From JABMMZ01 sp040403495 (GTDB taxonomy: Bacteria; Bacteroidota; Bacteroidia; NS11-12g; UBA955), in the NCBI GenBank assembly GCA_040403495.1, contig JBBAKM010000050.1, positions 1 to 7,575 of the forward strand: a stretch of DNA of 7,575 nt. The letters are read 5' to 3'. Positions 5,838-7,575 of this stretch are shown here, one piece after another. The first letter of the stretch is position 1. The number at the start of each line of letters is the position of its first letter. The position numbers were made by a program, and so were the translations under genes. Below the pieces are notes generated by a model. That model was not told the DNA's origin and ran no database searches. It saw only the letters and a program-made list of their open reading frames with translations.

Positions 5838-7250
5838 ATGAGTTCTAATAATACAGTTATTGATGCGATTGAGAAACAGGGAACTGTTTTCGGCCATCCC
5901 AAAGGTTTGTTTTTGTTGTTTTTTACTGAATTGTGGGAAAGATTCAGTTATTACGGAATGCGTGGTATATTGATGCTTTACATGACCAAATTGTGGGCAG
6001 AAAATGGTTTAAATATTCCCGAAGAATCAGCTTCTCTTATTTACGGAACATTTACAGGATTTGTTTACTTTACTCCATTGTTAGGTGGTTGGATTGCAGA
6101 TAAATTTATTGGTCAAAGATTGGCAATTACTATAGGTGGTTTAACCATGGCAGCAGGTCAGTTTACCTTATTTGCAATGAACAACCATGTTGGATTATAC
6201 ATTGGATTGCTTTTGTTGGTAATTGGTAACGGCTTTTTTAAACCAAATATTTCTACCATTGTTGGTCAATTATACCGCGATGGAGACGAAAAAAGGGATT
6301 CAGCTTTCTCTATTTTTTACATGGGTATCAACTTGGGTGCATTACTTGCGCCATTAGTATGTGGTTTCCTTGCCGAAGATTATTTTGCAGTTAAAAGTGC
6401 CGATGGAACAGCTATTCTTTCTTATGGTTTTAAATACGGTTTCTTAGCAGCAGCGATAGGGATGGTATTGGGTCAAATTGCTTTTAATTTATTGTCAAAA
6501 AAATACCTTTTAACTATCGGTGAAAAACCAGTGAAACATGAAGAGGGTTCAGAAGAAAGTATTAAGAACAAAGCGCCATTAACTAAACAAGAAAAAGACA
6601 GAATTACAGTTATTTTCATATTAACTGCATTGGTTATTTTCTTTTGGGCAGGTTTTGAGCAAGCTGGTTCATCATTGACCTTGTACACAGATAAATATAT
6701 TGACAGAAATGTATTTGGAACTATCATCCCTACTACGTTTTTCCAATCAGTAAATCCATTGTTTATTGTTTTGTTAGCGCCAGTTTTTGCATGGTTTTGG
6801 ACTTCTAAATTTGGTAAAAAATTAACCACACCTATCAAAATGAGTTTGGGTATGATTTTATTAGGCGTAGGTTTCTTGTTTATGATTATTGCCACAGGTG
6901 AAGTTGTAACTAGTGGTGCTGGTGATGCTGAAATAGTGAGCAAAAAAGCAGCCTTAATATGGTTGTTGTTCACTTATTTCTTCCATACCGTTGGGGAATT
7001 GTGTTTATCACCAGTGGGTCTATCGGTAGTTACTAAATTATCACCACCTAAATTGGCGTCATTGTTAATGGGTGTTTGGATGTTATCATCTGCGTTTGCC
7101 AATTGGATTGGTGGATTTGTAGCATCGTATGTCAACCGATTAGGAGCTGAAACCATTTTTTATTCAATAGCAATCTTTGTTATTGTTCTTGGTTTGTTAA
7201 TGTTACTATTAGCGAAAAAACTAAGTTCAATGATGCATGGTGTCAAATAA
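5838..7250 (+). CDS. Proton-coupled oligopeptide transporter (POT/PTR family, MFS)
   Basis: A 470-residue inner-membrane protein, the usual length for bacterial POT transporters, which import di- and tripeptides with protons. The family signatures are all visible: the proton-coupling ExxER motif in TELWERFSYYGMRG (Glu31, Glu34, Arg35); PLLGGWIADKFIGQR (80-94); NGFFKPNIST with conserved Lys135; the second PTR signature FSIFYMGINLGALLAP (157-172); FWAGFEQAGSS in TM7 with Glu274; and GELCLSPVGLS in TM10 with Glu387. A charged loop at about 228-255 (EKPVKHEEGSEE) separates the two six-helix bundles. The C-terminus ends in AKKLSSMMHGVK. No key residue is missing, so it should be functional; peptide specificity cannot be predicted. 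The ATG start places the ExxER motif about 30 residues in, as is typical. It is followed after 27 bases by a strong terminator and probably forms its own unit or the end of the plus-strand cluster. Confidence 0.95.
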   Translation: MSSNNTVIDAIEKQGTVFGHPKGLFLLFFTELWERFSYYGMRGILMLYMTKLWAENGLNIPEESASLIYGTFTGFVYFTPLLGGWIADKFIGQRLAITIGGLTMAAGQFTLFAMNNHVGLYIGLLLLVIGNGFFKPNISTIVGQLYRDGDEKRDSAFSIFYMGINLGALLAPLVCGFLAEDYFAVKSADGTAILSYGFKYGFLAAAIGMVLGQIAFNLLSKKYLLTIGEKPVKHEEGSEESIKNKAPLTKQEKDRITVIFILTALVIFFWAGFEQAGSSLTLYTDKYIDRNVFGTIIPTTFFQSVNPLFIVLLAPVFAWFWTSKFGKKLTTPIKMSLGMILLGVGFLFMIIATGEVVTSGAGDAEIVSKKAALIWLLFTYFFHTVGELCLSPVGLSVVTKLSPPKLASLLMGVWMLSSAFANWIGGFVASYVNRLGAETIFYSIAIFVIVLGLLMLLLAKKLSSMMHGVK

Positions 7251-7277
7251 ACGATAGTTTTAAAATAGTTAAATTAT

Positions 7278-7308
7278 AAAAAGTCCCGCTTTTAAGCGGG
7301 ACTTTTTT
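7278..7308 (+). terminator. Strong intrinsic terminator after the peptide transporter
   Basis: AAGTCCCGCT (7281-7290) pairs with AGCGGGACTT (7295-7304), leaving the loop TTTA (7291-7294). The stem is extended by A residues at 7278-7280 pairing with the T-run at 7303-7308. It starts 27 bases after the transporter stop. The A-tract on the left could also give some termination on the minus strand. Its core, 7284-7301, has the same TCCCG-N8-CGGGA form as the palindromes at 17-34 and 183-200. Confidence 0.92.
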
Positions 7309-7341
7309 ATTGTATTAGGTATTGAGTTTGTTTGGGCTCTA

Positions 7342-7452
7342 CTAGTTTTCTCTTATGTTTCGGTCCTTCAGTTTATTCTTTGCCAGACTCTCACTTCCCG
7401 ATGGAGTAATCGGTATAATCACCATAAGATTAGGGGTAAGAACCGCTAACAT
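7342..7452 (-). other. GC-richer island with short open frames on both strands
   Basis: This stretch is visibly less AT-rich than the sequence on either side. On the minus strand an ATG at 7450-7452 opens a 36-codon frame (MLAVLTPNLMVIIPITPSGS onward) ending in TAG at 7342-7344. On the plus strand an ATG at 7355 opens a 33-codon frame ending at 7456. With both strands open, neither can be preferred. No convincing promoter or ribosome site precedes either. A small inverted repeat, CCGAT/ATCGG, lies at 7398-7402 and 7409-7413. It could be a remnant of a gene, a dispersed repeat, a small protein or a small RNA; none is established. Confidence 0.25.
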
Positions 7453-7575
7453 TTGAGTTAAGGTTTCAACTTCAAATTAAATTTTATCATAACTTAAAAT
7501 TCTTTTTTTCTTTTAATGTTAAAAAAAAACCACCACCCAATCAAAAATTCCGTTTTTGTGGCTGCAGGCTCGGCT
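7453..7575. other. AT-rich stretch with no recognised gene
   Basis: This stretch contains T-rich (7501-7514) and A-rich (7520-7529) tracts and then a GC-richer end (GTGGCTGCAGGCTCGGCT, 7558-7575) that may be the edge of the next feature. I see no coding frame, tRNA or terminator here. Confidence 0.5.

Noticed and set aside
6473..6973. Minus-strand open frame of 166 codons
   Set aside because: It lies wholly antisense to the peptide transporter, whose family motifs run through the same bases; the antisense product looks like a composition artefact.
7398..7413. Another intrinsic terminator (CCGAT/ATCGG)
   Set aside because: The five-base stem is short and there is no T-run on either side.

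Overview
The window looks like chromosomal DNA from a member of the Bacteroidota, probably Flavobacteriia or a related class. The evidence is AT-rich DNA, A-rich stretches instead of clear Shine-Dalgarno sites before starts, promoter-like TAnnTTTG boxes, and gene families typical of the phylum: a secreted GH3/serine-hydrolase fusion, a secreted thioredoxin-like protein of the TlpA type, and a PTR/POT peptide transporter. The assignment is inferred from these traits; there is no rRNA or marker gene to fix it.

Layout. Positions 1-252 hold an open frame entering from the left edge. It is read through three inverted-repeat segments (17-34, 142-180, 183-200) and may be the tail of an upstream gene altered by repeat insertion. 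A two-gene minus-strand unit follows, transcribed from about 3908 leftwards: an enoyl-CoA hydratase/isomerase (3141-3908), then 15 bases later a large secreted fusion of a GH3 beta-N-acetylhexosaminidase-like enzyme and a beta-lactamase-fold serine hydrolase (273-3125), which starts at TTG. A 45-base divergent intergenic region (3909-3953) carries overlapping promoter-like boxes for both directions.

On the plus strand a secreted thioredoxin-fold protein with a CGPC motif (3954-5126) is followed after 2 bases by a LysE-type membrane exporter (5129-5767). After a 70-base AT-rich spacer comes a proton-coupled oligopeptide transporter (5838-7250), closed by a strong intrinsic terminator (about 7278-7308). 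The remaining bases to 7575 hold no convincing gene, only a slightly GC-richer island (about 7342-7456) with short open frames on both strands.

How the genes fit together. The secreted GH3/serine-hydrolase probably acts on cell-wall or glycan substrates outside the cytoplasm, and the POT transporter brings in di- and tripeptides, so a loose envelope-turnover or nutrient-scavenging theme is possible. The enoyl-CoA hydratase belongs to cytoplasmic acyl-CoA metabolism and has no obvious link. I see no defence system, mobile-element gene, CRISPR array or RNA gene. The genes are ordinary for the phylum. The most unusual signal is a set of three 18-base palindromes of the form TCCCG-N8-CGGGA, two in the left flank and one forming the core of the terminator at the right.
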